Positions 1-11,977 of a stretch of DNA of 64,000 bases are shown piece after piece. Below the pieces are notes generated by a model. The model saw only the letters and a program-made list of their open reading frames with translations, ran no database searches and was not told where the DNA came from. The stretch is from Echinarachnius parma (taxonomy: Eukaryota; Echinodermata; Echinoidea; Clypeasteroida; Echinarachniidae): assembly GCA_037951105.1 (NCBI GenBank), contig JBAMJV010007426.1:1-64000 (forward strand). Direction: 5' to 3'. Every line of letters starts with the position of its first letter. The first letter of the stretch is position 1. The position numbers were made by a program, and so were the translations under genes.

Positions 1-371
1 CTGGAGAGCCTCCGTACGTTAATATTTGTGGACGTTATCATTAGGAGGTGGTTGTTGGCAACTTGGCAAAGACTTCCTTAATACATTCTAGCCATGAAGT
101 TTGTTGGTGAAACGCTATGAAAGAGAAACGCAGCTAACATTAAACTTGCAATCTTTGGTAGATGTGAATGTATTCACCAGTTCCATAAGACCAACAATGA
201 AAAACATGTAGTGAAAAATAAAGTTCGAATATTAAAAATATGTGATTTATGAGCAAAAAATATCAATTGTACTACTTTATTTGCATAAATTACCATACAT
301 AATGTAAATGAGCTGATGTATAACATAAAACAACAAGAACAACGCATACATTTTTTTAAAACCATAATATT

Positions 372-566
372 CTGTAGACTTAATTGCTTAACAGGCACAA
401 TACATTTTCGCGGCGATGGGCCAAGATCTGAAGGGGGAATAATGCCCCCCTGAGGTAGAAAAGACCTCATTTGGCTCGGCCTTTGTAGGATTAAATGCCG
501 GGCCATCGATCGGTTCGAACCAAGGACCCTATAATTGAGAAGTCAATCGCCCAACCGATCGTGATA
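372..566 (-). repeat. tRNA-related SINE fragment
   Basis: On the minus strand a tRNA-like B box (GGTTCGAACC, around 511-522) follows an A-box-like GATCGGTTGGGCGATTG (around 545-562). The region continues into CGGCATTTAATCC and a GGGGGGCATTATTCCC stretch. The cloverleaf is not convincing, so this is called a SINE rather than a tRNA gene. Confidence 0.5.
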
Positions 567-962
567 CAACACCTTATTATGTATTTATATTATTATGAGC
601 GACCTTAGGTAGTCCATGGGCCAGACCAGATGTTGGTACCATCTAAAGGGACAAAACGTTACCTATATATACTAAAGTGTTTGTAAGGTTGATATAAGTA
701 TAATTATGTGTGATAGCCTTTCAACAGGCACATTGTTTCCATTCACTTTAATACTATGGCGCGAAAATATCAGACTGAGCGAAAATGTACGCTAAGCACG
801 TGGCGCCACGCAGTAACGTGCATGCGATCTCTGCCGAAGATAGGGACGGTTTAACAGGGGAAAGTGCATAATCGGCTCACCAGGTTAATATGTCGCTTGT
901 TACCCATGTTCAAGGAAAAGTGGTATAGCAAGCAGGCATCGCAGGGTCAAACAAGATATGGG
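567..962. other. intergenic stretch, nothing recognised
   Basis: AT-rich sequence with no coding signature, no clear repeat boundary and no inverted repeat that I could identify. Position 1-371 is likewise featureless. Confidence 0.5.
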
Positions 963-1020
963 GCTAGTGGCGTAGCCACGCATTCTGCAAGAGGGGGGGG
1001 GGGGGGGGGGGGGGGTGGCG
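963..1020. repeat. poly-G element with AGTGGCGTAG end
   Basis: An AGTGGCGTAGCCACG end is followed by a G run of about 24 bases. This is one member of a dispersed family seen many times in the window (see 3015-3207 for the most complete copy). Confidence 0.6.
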
Positions 1021-1718
1021 GCTCCAACAATGAAAAGAGAATGTTTTCCCCATGGAAATAATTCGCCCACGTGTCTGTGTTGTATTGTGTCACGTCCCTA
1101 TAACAAACACACCAAGTAGCCAATTGGTAAGAGAAATTATAGGTAGGCCTACTCAGTTATGTGTATAGTGAATTGTCTTCCCCTGTATTATACGATCTAA
1201 CCGTGACCTATCATTTGGCGCGTTTAAATAGATAAGTCTAGTCCTGCAGAATCAGCGTCTAAAGGCAGTGTATTATTTAAAGCGTGCTTTATATGATAAT
1301 CATAAAGCCCCAATCGCGTTTTTAAAACGCTTATTGTGTGCTTGATAAGTCTAGGTAAACGCACACTCGGATGGATGGTGGCCGTGGAGGAGCGAATCGG
1401 AGACAATAATTATTTAGCAGTTCACGTACGGCTTTGGCAAACTTTAAAACTGCATGTTGAGGGTTTGATTTACGGGGAATTCGACGCTGTGCAGTGCATT
1501 TTGTTGCTCCCTATATTAAAGGTAGACAGGAGCTCTGGTATTATTTGATTAAAATGAATATCATTAAATGTGTACGAAATATTCAAAATATTACAAAAAC
1601 GACTTGAAAAAAGGAGTGCAATCTTCAAATAATCTCCGAGTATAGACCCATCTATATTTTTTGTTGTATTGAATTAGAATTAAATTATGGTTTCATTACC
1701 AGAAGGTACTGTGGCTTT

Positions 1719-1852
1719 AAGAGGCATGTGCCCCCCCCCCCCCACAATAAACAATACAAAATAAGGGTAAACTCTTTTTTTTTAAAAATAAAGTAATACA
1801 TATAATGTGATGTGCCCCACAAATGTATGTGTGCCCCCAATCAAAAAGCCAA
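1719..1852. repeat. poly-C/G element, truncated copy
   Basis: ggcatgtgccccccc, then acaataaacaatacaaaata and aaataaagtaatacatataatg, ending gtgtgcccccaatc. It is closely similar to 3047-3187 but lacks the AGTGGCGTAG and GCCAC ends. The stretch 1021-1718 before it shows no recognisable feature. Confidence 0.65.
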
Positions 1853-3014
1853 TAGTATATATAATTGGGTTTGGTTCTCCAATCAATTGTATATTTAATT
1901 TAGAAGCTTATACGCCTGCAACAATAATTCACTCCTAATCCCCTAAGTACCCATTATAAACGCAGATAAACTTTAATTGTCACTTATTTTCCTATCAGCT
2001 TTGACGATAATCACGAGCTTGAAGAGGATTGTGCATTAGTCCAAGAATTTGCGTTATTTTTTCCAATGTTGTGTGCAAAATTGCTTGTTTGGATGGGCAT
2101 ATTAGTAATATTAGTATCAATGAATCACTGTTTCACAACAACTTGAAAAAGCATTTGCACCTTCTTTACAAAATAATGCTTTGCGCAAATTGTTTTGGTG
2201 AGCATAATAGATCATTAGTGTCAATGAATCACGGTTTCACAACTACAAACCTCTTGAAAACATCTTTGCTGCTAAAGCTAGATATTGACGTAAGTACGTG
2301 GGATTTATCCATACAATGTTTTCATAATCCACGCAGGCTATCAACGTTCATGAGGTTACTTTTTTCGATTAATTGGTATACCACTCACCTTGTTGTTTTG
2401 TTTTCTTTTGTTTTAATGTCGAGCTGAAATAAAAATTATCTAACACATGGTATTAAAAACATGCCATACATGGTTCGTATGTATAGTCGTAGGTGACGAG
2501 GCTAGGGCTTTAACTAGTCACCCCCCCCCCCCTCCCCCTTCCCCGCGATAAATATAAGTTTTCCGTCCATTTGCACACTTTTTTCATTCAATTTTATTAA
2601 TTTGTACTTCAATTTGGTTCCCAGGAGCCTGGAATGTGCCAATCCAACTTCAATTTCGTCTTTGGTCGTTAAATTTCACACAAAAAGTCCAGTCAGAAAA
2701 TGGATGGGAAAACATATAATAAAATCTGGGCAAACATCACTTTACATGTTTCGTGCAAATATCTCAGAATAAACAAAGTTTTCCCCCTACTTCTTGTTCT
2801 TGTAGGGAAAAAACGATACATATAGATAAAGGCAACGGAAGTTATAATGCTCCCCCATATCCATCCCCCCGATAAATAGTAAAAATCTGGGCAAACATCG
2901 CCTTATATACGTGCAAATATCTTATAATCAGGAATCAAAGTTGTCCTCGTTCAGCTTCTTCTTGCAGAGTAACATAGACAAGACGATACAAACATTCGGA
3001 CAATAAAGGGGACA
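1853..3014. other. intergenic stretch with C-run, no gene
   Basis: AT-rich DNA. A C-run with TCCCC lies at 2521-2544. Two similar segments (around 2700-2760 and 2880-2935, 'atctgggcaaacatc') suggest an old small duplication. The longest open frame (132 codons at 2029-2427) has no recognisable family and no coding bias that I can see. Confidence 0.45.
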
Positions 3015-3207
3015 GTGGCGTAGCACCGGGGCAGGGGAATCACGGGGGCATGTGCCCCCCCCCCCCTGGCCCCCCCCCCCCCCCCCCCCCCCCACAATAA
3101 ACAATACAAAATAAGGGTAAACTCTTTTTTGTTTAAGAAATACATATAATGTAATGTGCCCCAACAATGTGTGTGTGCCCCCAATCAGTCCGACCACGCT
3201 TCGCCAC
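3015..3207. repeat. AGTGGCGTAG poly-G element, most complete copy
   Basis: Starts AGTGGCGTAGCACCGGGG and ends GACCACGCTTCGCCAC, so the ends are an imperfect inverted repeat. The interior has two C-runs (about 14 and 25 bases) and the acaataaacaatacaaaata segment shared with 1719-1852. Other relatives are at 11109-11260, 11593-11660, 11925-11977, 38995-39205 and 46958-47111. Confidence 0.7.
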
Positions 3208-4074
3208 AAAAAGGGTATAATGCCCCCACCCCACTACCACCACTAAATGTTTGCCATTTGCGTCCATATTCATAACTTCGTACGTGAGATAGCTTCTGTA
3301 AAGCGGAAAGGTATACGGACAGGTCACTAGCAGTGCGTTAATATAACTCGGCATTCTTGATTTTCTGGGCAAATGTGCAAATAATTACATATGAAATGTG
3401 TCAATTGATATTTTGATGCGAGTGGACACGAACAGGCGCATGCACGAACGGTGCCTGCAAGATAAAAAAAAAAAACTTTCATCCATCTAAATATACTAAA
3501 TATACGATGCTGATACACTATGGTGGACCAGGCATAACATATTTTAAACAGAAGAAAAAGAAGAAAAAAATCAGAAAAAATTATCACAAACATTATCACT
3601 GACAGTATTGGAGCACGGGCCACGGGGCACCAGGGTTGGTTAATCAGTTCAGTACATAAGTCAAATTTGTAAGCAATTTACTTATTATTGTTTTCATTAT
3701 TACGTTTATGTATTGATTAATTTTTCTTTAAATTGTTTTGTTGGGGGGGGGGGGGGGGGGGGGGGGGGTGGGCATGATTCTTTTACTTAGCCGGAAATGG
3801 GATTCAATTTATTTTAACTAACTGAACATTTACCAAAATTGTGACGTCATAAATTCAATAAGTATTTGACTCACATTCCGTTTTACGTAAGTAAACATCT
3901 AAAATACAATTTGAACACGCGTTTAGTTTTTAGAATAGCAACTTTCTTGTCAAATTCAACCAAACTCACTTAGTGTTTCTCATTTCTCTTGATCCTTCAT
4001 TTTTCGCTTATGGTAACAAAAAGAGAAATGGGTCTTGATTATTCAATTTCCTCCTTCTAATATTTATAGTTGAT
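3208..4074. other. intergenic stretch with long G run
   Basis: No gene is visible. A G run of about 25 bases at 3745-3769 is followed by TGGGC. The rest is AT-rich with no clear repeat. Confidence 0.45.
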
Positions 4075-4149
4075 TCAAAAAGTGTTCCCGGAAAACTTTT
4101 TGATAGTAGTCAAAATTGAAAAAAAAAAAGTATATACGTGGTAAAAATC

Positions 4150-5000
4150 TGTCATGAAAACTATAGTGGGGGCTCTTAAGTCAATATATGGGACCAAGTG
4201 TGCACTTCTGGATAAAAGCATGAATTTTGGCACACAGATAGTTAAGACCTTCCTCTTCAAGAAATTTGATGGAAGCAATTTTGCACGGCCAATTCTAGGC
4301 CGCCATCTTGGATTTCAAAATGGCCGCCATCTGGCACCTGTTTTCATCAATATCTCAGGAACTAAAACAGCTAGAGAGTTATTTTTAGTGGCTATACCCA
4401 CATAATGGGGGCCAACGAATCACATGAATCGATAATCAAGACTTCAAATGGCAGCCATCTTGATTTTCAAAATGGCCGCCATCTGCCACCTGTTTTCATC
4501 AATATCTCAGCAACTAAAATAGCTAGAGAGTTATTTTCAGTGGCTATACCCACATAATGGGGGCCAGCGAATCACCTGAATCAAATATCAAGACTTCAAA
4601 TGGCAGCCATCTTGAATTTCAAGATGGCCCCCATGGGAATCCTATAGATATTTAACTCCATCTTAGAAACTAAAGCAATTACGGAGTTCATTTCAACTGA
4701 TGTGCCTATCTGTTTGTGGTCACCTTGTAACAATTTACCAATGGATGGTTGGAAGCAATTATGCACCTCCCATTTATCTCCTTTATCTCAGAAACTAAAA
4801 CAGCTAAAGCATTAATTTAAGCGGCTATACCCACTTATTTGGGTCCAACGAATCACCTGAATCCACCTCAAAGGCGTCAATTGGCAGCCATCTTGAATTT
4901 CAAGATGGCTGTCATGGGGATTAGCATATTTAACTCTTTATATCAGAAACTAAAAACGGCACAAAGTTCTTTCCAGTTGCTATGCCTTTTTGCTGTGGCC
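4150..5000 (+). mobile_element. left arm of foldback-like inverted repeat (CCATCTTG units)
   Basis: This arm is the imperfect reverse complement of 9200-10050. It is itself made of related subunits of roughly 150-180 bp, each with 'ggcagccatcttgaatttca', 'agctagagagttatttt', 'ggctatacccacat' and 'gaatcacctgaat' blocks. CCATCTTG or its complement occurs in nearly every subunit. Long inverted arms built from tandem subunits are the hallmark of foldback (TU-like) transposons, known in sea urchins. Decayed similarity continues to about 5750. Confidence 0.7.
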
Positions 5001-5250
5001 GACGACTTGTCTGTCTTTGAAAGAAACATGAGGTTGAAAGCAAATAAGCAAAATCTTGAATTTCATAATGACTGACATATAGAACCTATTTTGCATGAAT
5101 TTCAGAAACTAAAAAGGATGGAGAGTTCTTTTTAGTGTCTTTAAACACATTTTCGGGGTCAACAGATCACCTGGATTGACTTAAAAGACTTGAAATGGTT
5201 GGGTTATCTTGAAGTTCGATAATCGATATAGCTGCAATGATAAGTCGATA

Positions 5251-5366
5251 TCACGGGCGTAGCGAGTTACGTAATACCTATTCAACTGGGGGGGGGATGT
5301 AATCCGATGAATGAATAGCTCATCCCCCCCACTTGAATGGGTATCAATGTCATGTCTACGCCCGTG
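5251..5366. repeat. small hairpin element with CACGGGCGTAG ends
   Basis: Begins CACGGGCGTAGCGAG and ends CATGTCTACGCCCGTG. Between them are a G run near 5288 and a C run near 5325, flanked by tattcaactgg and cacttgaatgggta, so the whole segment folds back on itself. Confidence 0.65.
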
Positions 5367-7457
5367 GTCGATATAGATTTGATTCAAATATGCGAGACTA
5401 AAAAAGCAACAGAGTACGTTACTGTGGGTATTCAGTCTGGTGTTCGCAATAAATAACATGGAGTACATTAATTTTGAAAGACCTAAGTCAGAAGCACCCA
5501 CAGTGGTTGGAAGCAATTTAGTCTTCAATTTCAAAATGGTCACCACCTGAAAAATTTGTTTGCTTCAACATTTTGACATTCCCATATATTTTGTACATAT
5601 ATCACACTCAGTTCCTGTAGGGGTTAATATTTCGTCATTGTCGGCGTCAATTAATGACCTAGATCGACTTTATAGATCTTGTCTTCAAATGACATTCATC
5701 ATAAATTTCAAGATGGCCACCCTGGGAACTGTATTCAGCTCTAGCTCTTTATTACAGATAACACTGCAACACAGTTTAATAATTTGAGTGGTTATACTTA
5801 ATATTTATGTCACTGAATTACCTGGTTTGCTTTTAAATTGTCAGGTGGTAGCCATCATGTGAATCATTGTATTAATTGAATTCTTGCTTCAGTGTTCCAC
5901 GAATATGGTTTTGAGAGACAGCTCCGTATCTCCTTTATGTGATTCCTTGCAAACAACATTTTGTAGTTTGTCCATGCTAAGGCATGCTCCTTTTCTCAGT
6001 CGTGTCGTTATGAGCTGCTAAGATTTGGTGTAATGTTCTTGACGGCTTGTAATACACTTTGATGCCAAATTCCTTCAAAGAGCTTTTGAGGCACCCTTGA
6101 TGTATGGTAGAACGATATGTCCTTTTAAGTGTGGGTTTATCTAGTTGGCTTTGGCCCATTTTGAAGCCCAGTTATATTAGACACAAGTGGAGAGAGTCAA
6201 GGGATTAATATGGATCGGTATCAACTAAGTATTGATCACTCCAACGTTCACAGGGGTGACTGGAGGTGAAAAGATTATATGAACCAACTGTGTGAATTTC
6301 TCTCCGATAAATCTTCCAAGCTACCATATTTAAGTGCCCACATGCCCTCCTTCTCCTCGATAGGGAACGCTAAGTCCGGATAAATGGAGTTCAAGTGATT
6401 AATTAACTCCTGCACAAATTATTTCTTGAATTTGGTGTTGAGTGTCATGCTGCTATATATGAATCTGGTCGCTAAAAGTGTCTCTGTATAGTCAAAGTAT
6501 CGGTTTGCGCAGCGTAGACATTCTTCCAGGAGTTGGACAATATATAAATTCAGACATGCTGGTTCTATATAATATACTCTAGATAATTGTGTCCTCAAGT
6601 GTTGATTGGTCTACAGGAACTAAAGTAGATAATGTACGTAAAGTCACGTTATAATGATTGAAGCTCTCGTCTTCCACGTGTCCACTCTCGATAGCTGCTA
6701 CGCTTAATCGAGAGTTGGCTACGTGGTGACATGTCTGTTACACAAGAGGAAATATAATAGGATACATGTAGGTCTGGACCAGTTTGTCTGTGTCTCTGTG
6801 AGCCAGGTTTCTAACCCCTGAAAGAACATGAACACATACAGGGTCCACATACATTGGCTACAATTGATCCTTTTCCAACAAATCCATGAAGCAGCAATAA
6901 TATTCCCTCTCACTACCATCCTATGAAATTTGTAAATGAAACACTTGAAAAAATAGACATTGACAATGCACCGAAACCACAAATTTGGTGGTATTGTTAT
7001 ATGGATGACACTCATCCGAAACTCAAGAAACAATTTGTGCAGGAGTACACTTTTAGTTCCCTAACGAAGGGAAGGATAACGTTAGTGTTTCCTTGACGCC
7101 TTCAATCCATGATAGTGATCAAACTTGATTGTAGCCTGAACGTTAAGATTTATCGGAAAGCAACACACACTGTCCAATGTCTCATTTCATCTCTAATTAC
7201 CTATTTGAACAAACATTAGGAGTGACTGTTACATTGTTCCATTATCGTAATTATTCACCAATCTTTTTGCTGTCAAGATGATAACATATTACTAGTCTCT
7301 TTTATGTGTGTTGCAACTAATGTATATTTGGGCTTAAAAAGCTACAGAAGGATCACCCCACTGAGAGGAACACGCAATGCTCAAAATGACACTCATCCGA
7401 CCTGATATTAGGAGTCTACTGAATTTCAATTTAATCGGGCATTAGGGTGTATCTAAT

Positions 7458-7667
7458 GCCCGGCGCAGACAGAGCCGACTCGACTGGTTGTCATTCCGAT
7501 CGGCTCAGTTTTCAGTGCCTTGCGACACACATTTTGCCAGTCGAAAGACAGTCGGATGCTATTTGGGGCCAATTCAACACGATGAAACGGATCAGACCGA
7601 CCGGGCCCACCTCTAGCCTGATTAAAACCAGTCGAATCGGGTCGAGTCGGCTCTGTCTGCGCCGGGC
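7458..7667. mobile_element. 210-bp MITE with perfect 27-bp ends
   Basis: The ends are a perfect inverted repeat starting GCCCGGCGCAGACAGAGCCG and extending through ACTCGAC; TGGTT is then also repeated after a short indel. GC content is far higher than the flanks. No clear target-site duplication could be defined. Confidence 0.75.
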
Positions 7668-8130
7668 TTTAAGCCGACAAGAACAAAACACCAATTATTT
7701 GTATTGCCTAAAGACAACATACAAATTAATTGTGGAGCGTAGTATTGTAATTCCATGCCAAGGGTGGACTACTAGCCATTTGGCTGCAAGGAGTCAAACA
7801 AAGTCCTATGCAAGGAATCATAAGTGAAAGAAATGTAGCAATCTCCCAAGACCAGATATTTGGAACACCGACACCCAATTCTGTCCTCTGGTGTGTCTCA
7901 AAACAGGCCACATTGAGTCTCCTGACCATTAAGTCTGACTGACAAAAGGTCTACATTTCGGAAATGTGGCACAATACAAGAAGGGTGAAGAAATATATCT
8001 GCATGTAATTGTATACATCCTGGAATTTCAACCCACACTGAACAGAGACAGTGTGCGAAACAAACTATACTTGATGACATCTACAATCAGAAAATTGATC
8101 GTTTCATAAAAAAAGATTAACAGTCCGGTA

Positions 8131-8968
8131 ATATAGGTTTTCCAGGTCAAATGTCCGCCGAGTCAGACCAAATGTCGCTTAGGTAATTGAAATGTCCCAA
8201 GGAGAAATCAAATGTCCTCTTAGCAAAATAACCATCCGAATAGGTACATAAGGTGTCCATAGAGAAGTCAAATATCCGCAGAATAGAAATAGGGAAAACA
8301 AATGTCCACATTGCAAAAACGTATGTCCCAATAGGAAAATAAGACGTCCATAGGGAATTTAAATGTCCGCATAATAGAAATTGCTGCCTATTCATGCATA
8401 AAATGAATGATTAAGTTGTTAACAGGTAAATCAAATGTCGTATAGGTAATTCAAATGTCAGTTGTCACAAACTGACAAAAAAAAGGTCGTCATCACAAAA
8501 AGGGGGGGGGGGGGGGGCGGCCGATTCAGCCCCCCCCCCCCCCCCCCGATCCGCCATTGGACTTAAGTCTCTCGTAAGTATGTGGAATTACGAGAGACTT
8601 TCCTTGAGAAATTGTCCCGAGGTCTGCTTTCTATTTTGTGCGTTTTTTTATTTCGCTTAAATAATGTATGATTAATAAAGCATATTGTTTTAAACTGTGG
8701 ACATTTGATATCACTATGTGACATTTGTTTTCCCTATTCGGATAGAAGGCTCTCTACACGGACATTTGGTTCACTATATGGATATTTGGTTTCCCTTATC
8801 GGACTTCAAAAATGCAAATATGGACACTTCGTACCTACATGGAAATTTTAAATCCCTATATGGATCTCCACAATCAAATGTGGACATTTAAAAATATACA
8901 TGGACATTTAAATTACCTATGTGACACTTTCCTTCACTCGACGGACATTTGACCTGGAAAACCTATAT
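8131..8968. mobile_element. hairpin element built of AAATGTCC units
   Basis: The left end ATATAGGTTTTCCAGGTCAA is the reverse complement of the right end, followed on both sides by ATGTCCG. The left arm (8131-8460) holds about ten AAATGTCC-like motifs spaced 20-25 bp; the right arm (8690-8968) holds the complementary GGACATTT series. The centre carries a G run and a C run separated by CGGCCGATTCAG, and then a small hairpin with stems AAGTCTCTCGTAA/TTACGAGAGACTT (about 8572-8601). Confidence 0.75.
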
Positions 8969-9199
8969 AAGGAAGTGAACATTTGTATGGTCAACAAAAC
9001 GCTGAAACATTTGCAAATAATGCTCGAATGAATGTTACTGCTTTTCAAAAGGTAGGTTTGTACACTCATTGGATTCTCTTTTGAACTACCTCCTACCCGA
9101 TAACTTTGTTTAATCAATCGAATGATCAAGTAGACTTCTATTTTGTTCAGATTATCTTTATATCATTAAATATCAGCAACATTGCTCAATTGCTTCCAA

Positions 9200-10050
9200 C
9201 CTAGGATGGGCATACCCATCAAAGTGCACTTACTGATTTTATTCTGAGATACATAATTGAATAGGCTACCCGTGGCAGCCATCTTGAAATTGAAGATAGC
9301 TACTTATTAAGACGATCCAGGTGATGTGAGTGTACCCGGCTGAAATAAACTCTCCAGCTGTTTTAGTTTTTTGTAATATTGGAGAAAATAGGGTTTCAGA
9401 TGGCAGCCATTTTGAAATTCAAGATGGCGGTTAAAATGGGAAGTGCATAATTGCTTCCATCCATCTATTGGTAAATTGTTACAAGTTGACCACAAACAGA
9501 TAGGCATATCAGTTTAAATGAACTCCGTAATTGCTTTACTTTCTGAGATGGAGTAAAATATAGGCTTCCCATGGCGGCCATCTTGAAATTCAAGATGGCT
9601 GCCATTTGAAGTCTTGATATTCGATTCAGGTGATTCGTTGGCCCCCAGTATGTGGGTATAGCCACTGAAAATAACTCTCTAGCTGGTTTAGTTGATGAGA
9701 TATTGATGCAAACAGGTGCCAGATGGCGGCCATTTTGAAATTCAAGATGGCGGCCATTTTGAAATTCAAGATGGCTGCCATTTGAAGTCTTGATATTCGA
9801 TTCAAGTGATTCATTGACCCCCATTATGTGGGTATAGCCATTGAAAATAACTCTCTAGCTGTTTTAGTTGCTGTGATATTGATGAAAGTAGGTGCCAGAT
9901 GGCGGCCATTTTGAAATCCAAGATGGCGGCCAAGAATGGGCCGTGCAAAATTGCTTCCATCAAATTTCTTGAAAAGGAAGGTCTGAACTATCTGTGTGCC
10001 AAAATTCATGCTTTTATCCAGAAGTGCACACCCCATGACCTAAGAGCCCC
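9200..10050 (-). mobile_element. right arm of foldback-like inverted repeat
   Basis: Read on the minus strand it matches 4150-5000 nearly collinearly, from 'gtgggggctcttargtca' and 'tgtgcacttctggataaaag' at the outer end to 'caatttaccaatrgatgg' further in. It carries one additional internal CCATCTTG pair (about 9720-9790). Open frames in both arms translate the same repeat and are not genes. Confidence 0.7.
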
Positions 10051-10442
10051 CACTACTAACCCTTTTCCGCTAAGTAAACGGTGTTCATTTTCTATGAAAC
10101 ACATTATTCAGAAGAATCTTGGTATCACTCCCGTATCACTTCTGGAAACAAGTATTACATTGAATACCCGTTCTTTGCCTATTTATCTCTATATATGATG
10201 ACCTTCTCATCACAGTAAGAGGCAACAAACAATACAAGGGGGATCCAACGCCATCAAAATAGTAATACGATAACATACTGCAATAATATTTATATATGCG
10301 TGATATGTCAAGTTTATCAACAGTGCCATAGCGGGCACGGAAAAACATTCTGTGGCGAGACATTGCATCTTAGACCATGCTGTGCCACAGCCCTTAAAGA
10401 GATTACATGAACATGGGTTAATTAGACTTCTAACAAGTATAT

Positions 10443-10538
10443 TTCACTTCAAATTCAGAAGGCAACAAAATATCATGCGTTTCCACGAATTTCCATGGAA
10501 AGGCATGATATTTTGTTGTCTTGTGAATTTGGAGTGAA
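10443..10538. repeat. 96-bp near-perfect hairpin
   Basis: The left arm TTCACTTCAAATTC..GGCAACAAAATATCATGC pairs with GCATGATATTTTGTTG..TGAATTTGGAGTGAA, around a short loop containing TTTCCATGGAAA. It looks like a miniature inverted-repeat insertion. 10051-10442 and 10539-10740 show nothing recognised. Confidence 0.7.
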
Positions 10539-10756
10539 GGCAAAGTCTGGTCGAATAAATACCAGAATGGAAACGCAATTACTTGCACATTGAGAATTCG
10601 TCAAAATAGACTTGCACATTGAGAAATCGTCAAAATGGATTTGTAATTTTATACAAAACTAGAAACATCCTATATACAAACAAAACACTGAAAACTCTGT
10701 TGATGTTCATCATGCTCCATCATATCAATAGAGATACGGGAGAGATACATACACAC

Positions 10757-10935
10757 GCAGGGACATACATACATACATACATACATACATACATACATAC
10801 ACACACACATATACACACACGGACACACATACACACAAGGACACACATACATACACACGCACGTGCGCACAAGTCAAACATACACACACATTCTAATGCA
10901 TATATCTCTGTACATACACATAGACATTCACACAT
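10757..10935. repeat. CATA/CACA microsatellite
   Basis: A run of ACATAC units followed by CACA-rich sequence interrupted by GGACAC. Both strands give spurious open frames rich in His/Thr or Cys/Val. Confidence 0.9.
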
Positions 10936-11108
10936 ATTTTACTCTTGACTTTACTTTGGAAAAAAAAATTGAAGGAATAAACAAACTATTAGAGTTTAAC
11001 TAATTGTGTTTTTAATTAAGTCAATAAGTTTCCATATCTCGGACAAACATTCAACAAAAAACAACATAAAATTAGAAAAATAGGTATATTAATAGAGGGT
11101 GTTAATTT

Positions 11109-11260
11109 AGTGGCATAGGGGTGCATGTGCCCCCCCCCCCACCTCCCACCCAATAATTTACAAAAAAACAATTAAACAAAACATAAAGGGAACTTCTGTG
11201 TACAAATAAAGAAATACGTAAGGTGCGCCATCCCAATCAGTCTGACCACGCTACACCACT
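11109..11260. repeat. AGTGGC poly-C/G element
   Basis: Starts AGTGGCATAGGGGTGCATGT followed by a C run, and ends GACCACGCTACACCACT. Same family and same orientation as 3015-3207, with a diverged interior. Confidence 0.65.
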
Positions 11261-11592
11261 GGAGCATTTAAATGGGCCAATGCATATATATCACAAAGTT
11301 ACATCTCTTTCTCATTAAACTGCTGTGTAAAGGGCCAATGTAAATACTCCTCCAGCTAAACTATCAGATTTCTTTTCATATCCTAAGATTGTAATATTCT
11401 CAACAGAGGGAATGTAGAAATATGAGCAAGTAGTCGCAATTTTGTTTGGATATGATTGGAGTATTGTAAGAAACATGTCTACACAAGCTATTAATAACAA
11501 CCTTTATATTAGGTTTGTGACATTTATACATGGGTTTCTATTCTGCAATTAACTCTTTCCCTGCCAGTTTAATACCAACTTCTGTGTACAGT

Positions 11593-11977
11593 AGTGTAGC
11601 ATGGTCAAACGGATTGGGGGCTGGGGGCTGGGGGGGGGGGGGGGGGGGGGCATGCAAGTTATTTGGTGGGCAATCGTCCGTCTATTGTTTAATATTAAAA
11701 ATACACATTCTAGGCCACTGATTTGTTCCTGAACAATAACTTGACAAACAATGAAAATCAAAAGGGTAAACAGCGCTTAGAGATGATTATCAATCGTGAT
11801 AAGCACTATATAAAAATTGGATATTATTATTATTATTAAATTTGTATAGTTAAAGCAGTCTAGCCAATTGCACTTGTTTGACAAACACAATAAAACAGAA
11901 TGCGACCCTCCCCCCAACTTCAATAAGTAGCGTGCCCCCCCCCCCCCCCAAATCAGCAAACTCATGCTACGCCACTA
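11593..11977. repeat. two facing poly-G/poly-C element fragments
   Basis: 11593-11660 begins AGTGTAGCATGGTCA and runs into a G stretch; 11925-11977 has a C run and ends CATGCTACGCCACT. They may be the two ends of one element or two fragments. The sequence between is AT-rich with a short (ATT)n at about 11823. Confidence 0.5.

Larger units (their letters stand above)
5001..9199. other. spacer between the foldback-like arms
   Basis: About 4.2 kb between the two arms. It contains a small CACGGGCGTAG hairpin element with G and C runs (5251-5366), a 210-bp inverted-repeat element (7458-7667) and the AAATGTCC hairpin element (8131-8968). 5800-7450 shows nothing recognisable. No transposase-like reading frame was found. 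Confidence 0.5.

Noticed and set aside
4154..10036. Near-identical open frames at 4154-4405 and 9824-10036 suggesting a duplicated gene
   Set aside because: They are the two inverted arms of a repetitive element; the same peptide recurs within each arm and carries no recognisable domain.
10619..10948. His/Thr-rich and Cys/Val-rich open frames on both strands
   Set aside because: Translation of CATA/CACA simple repeat.
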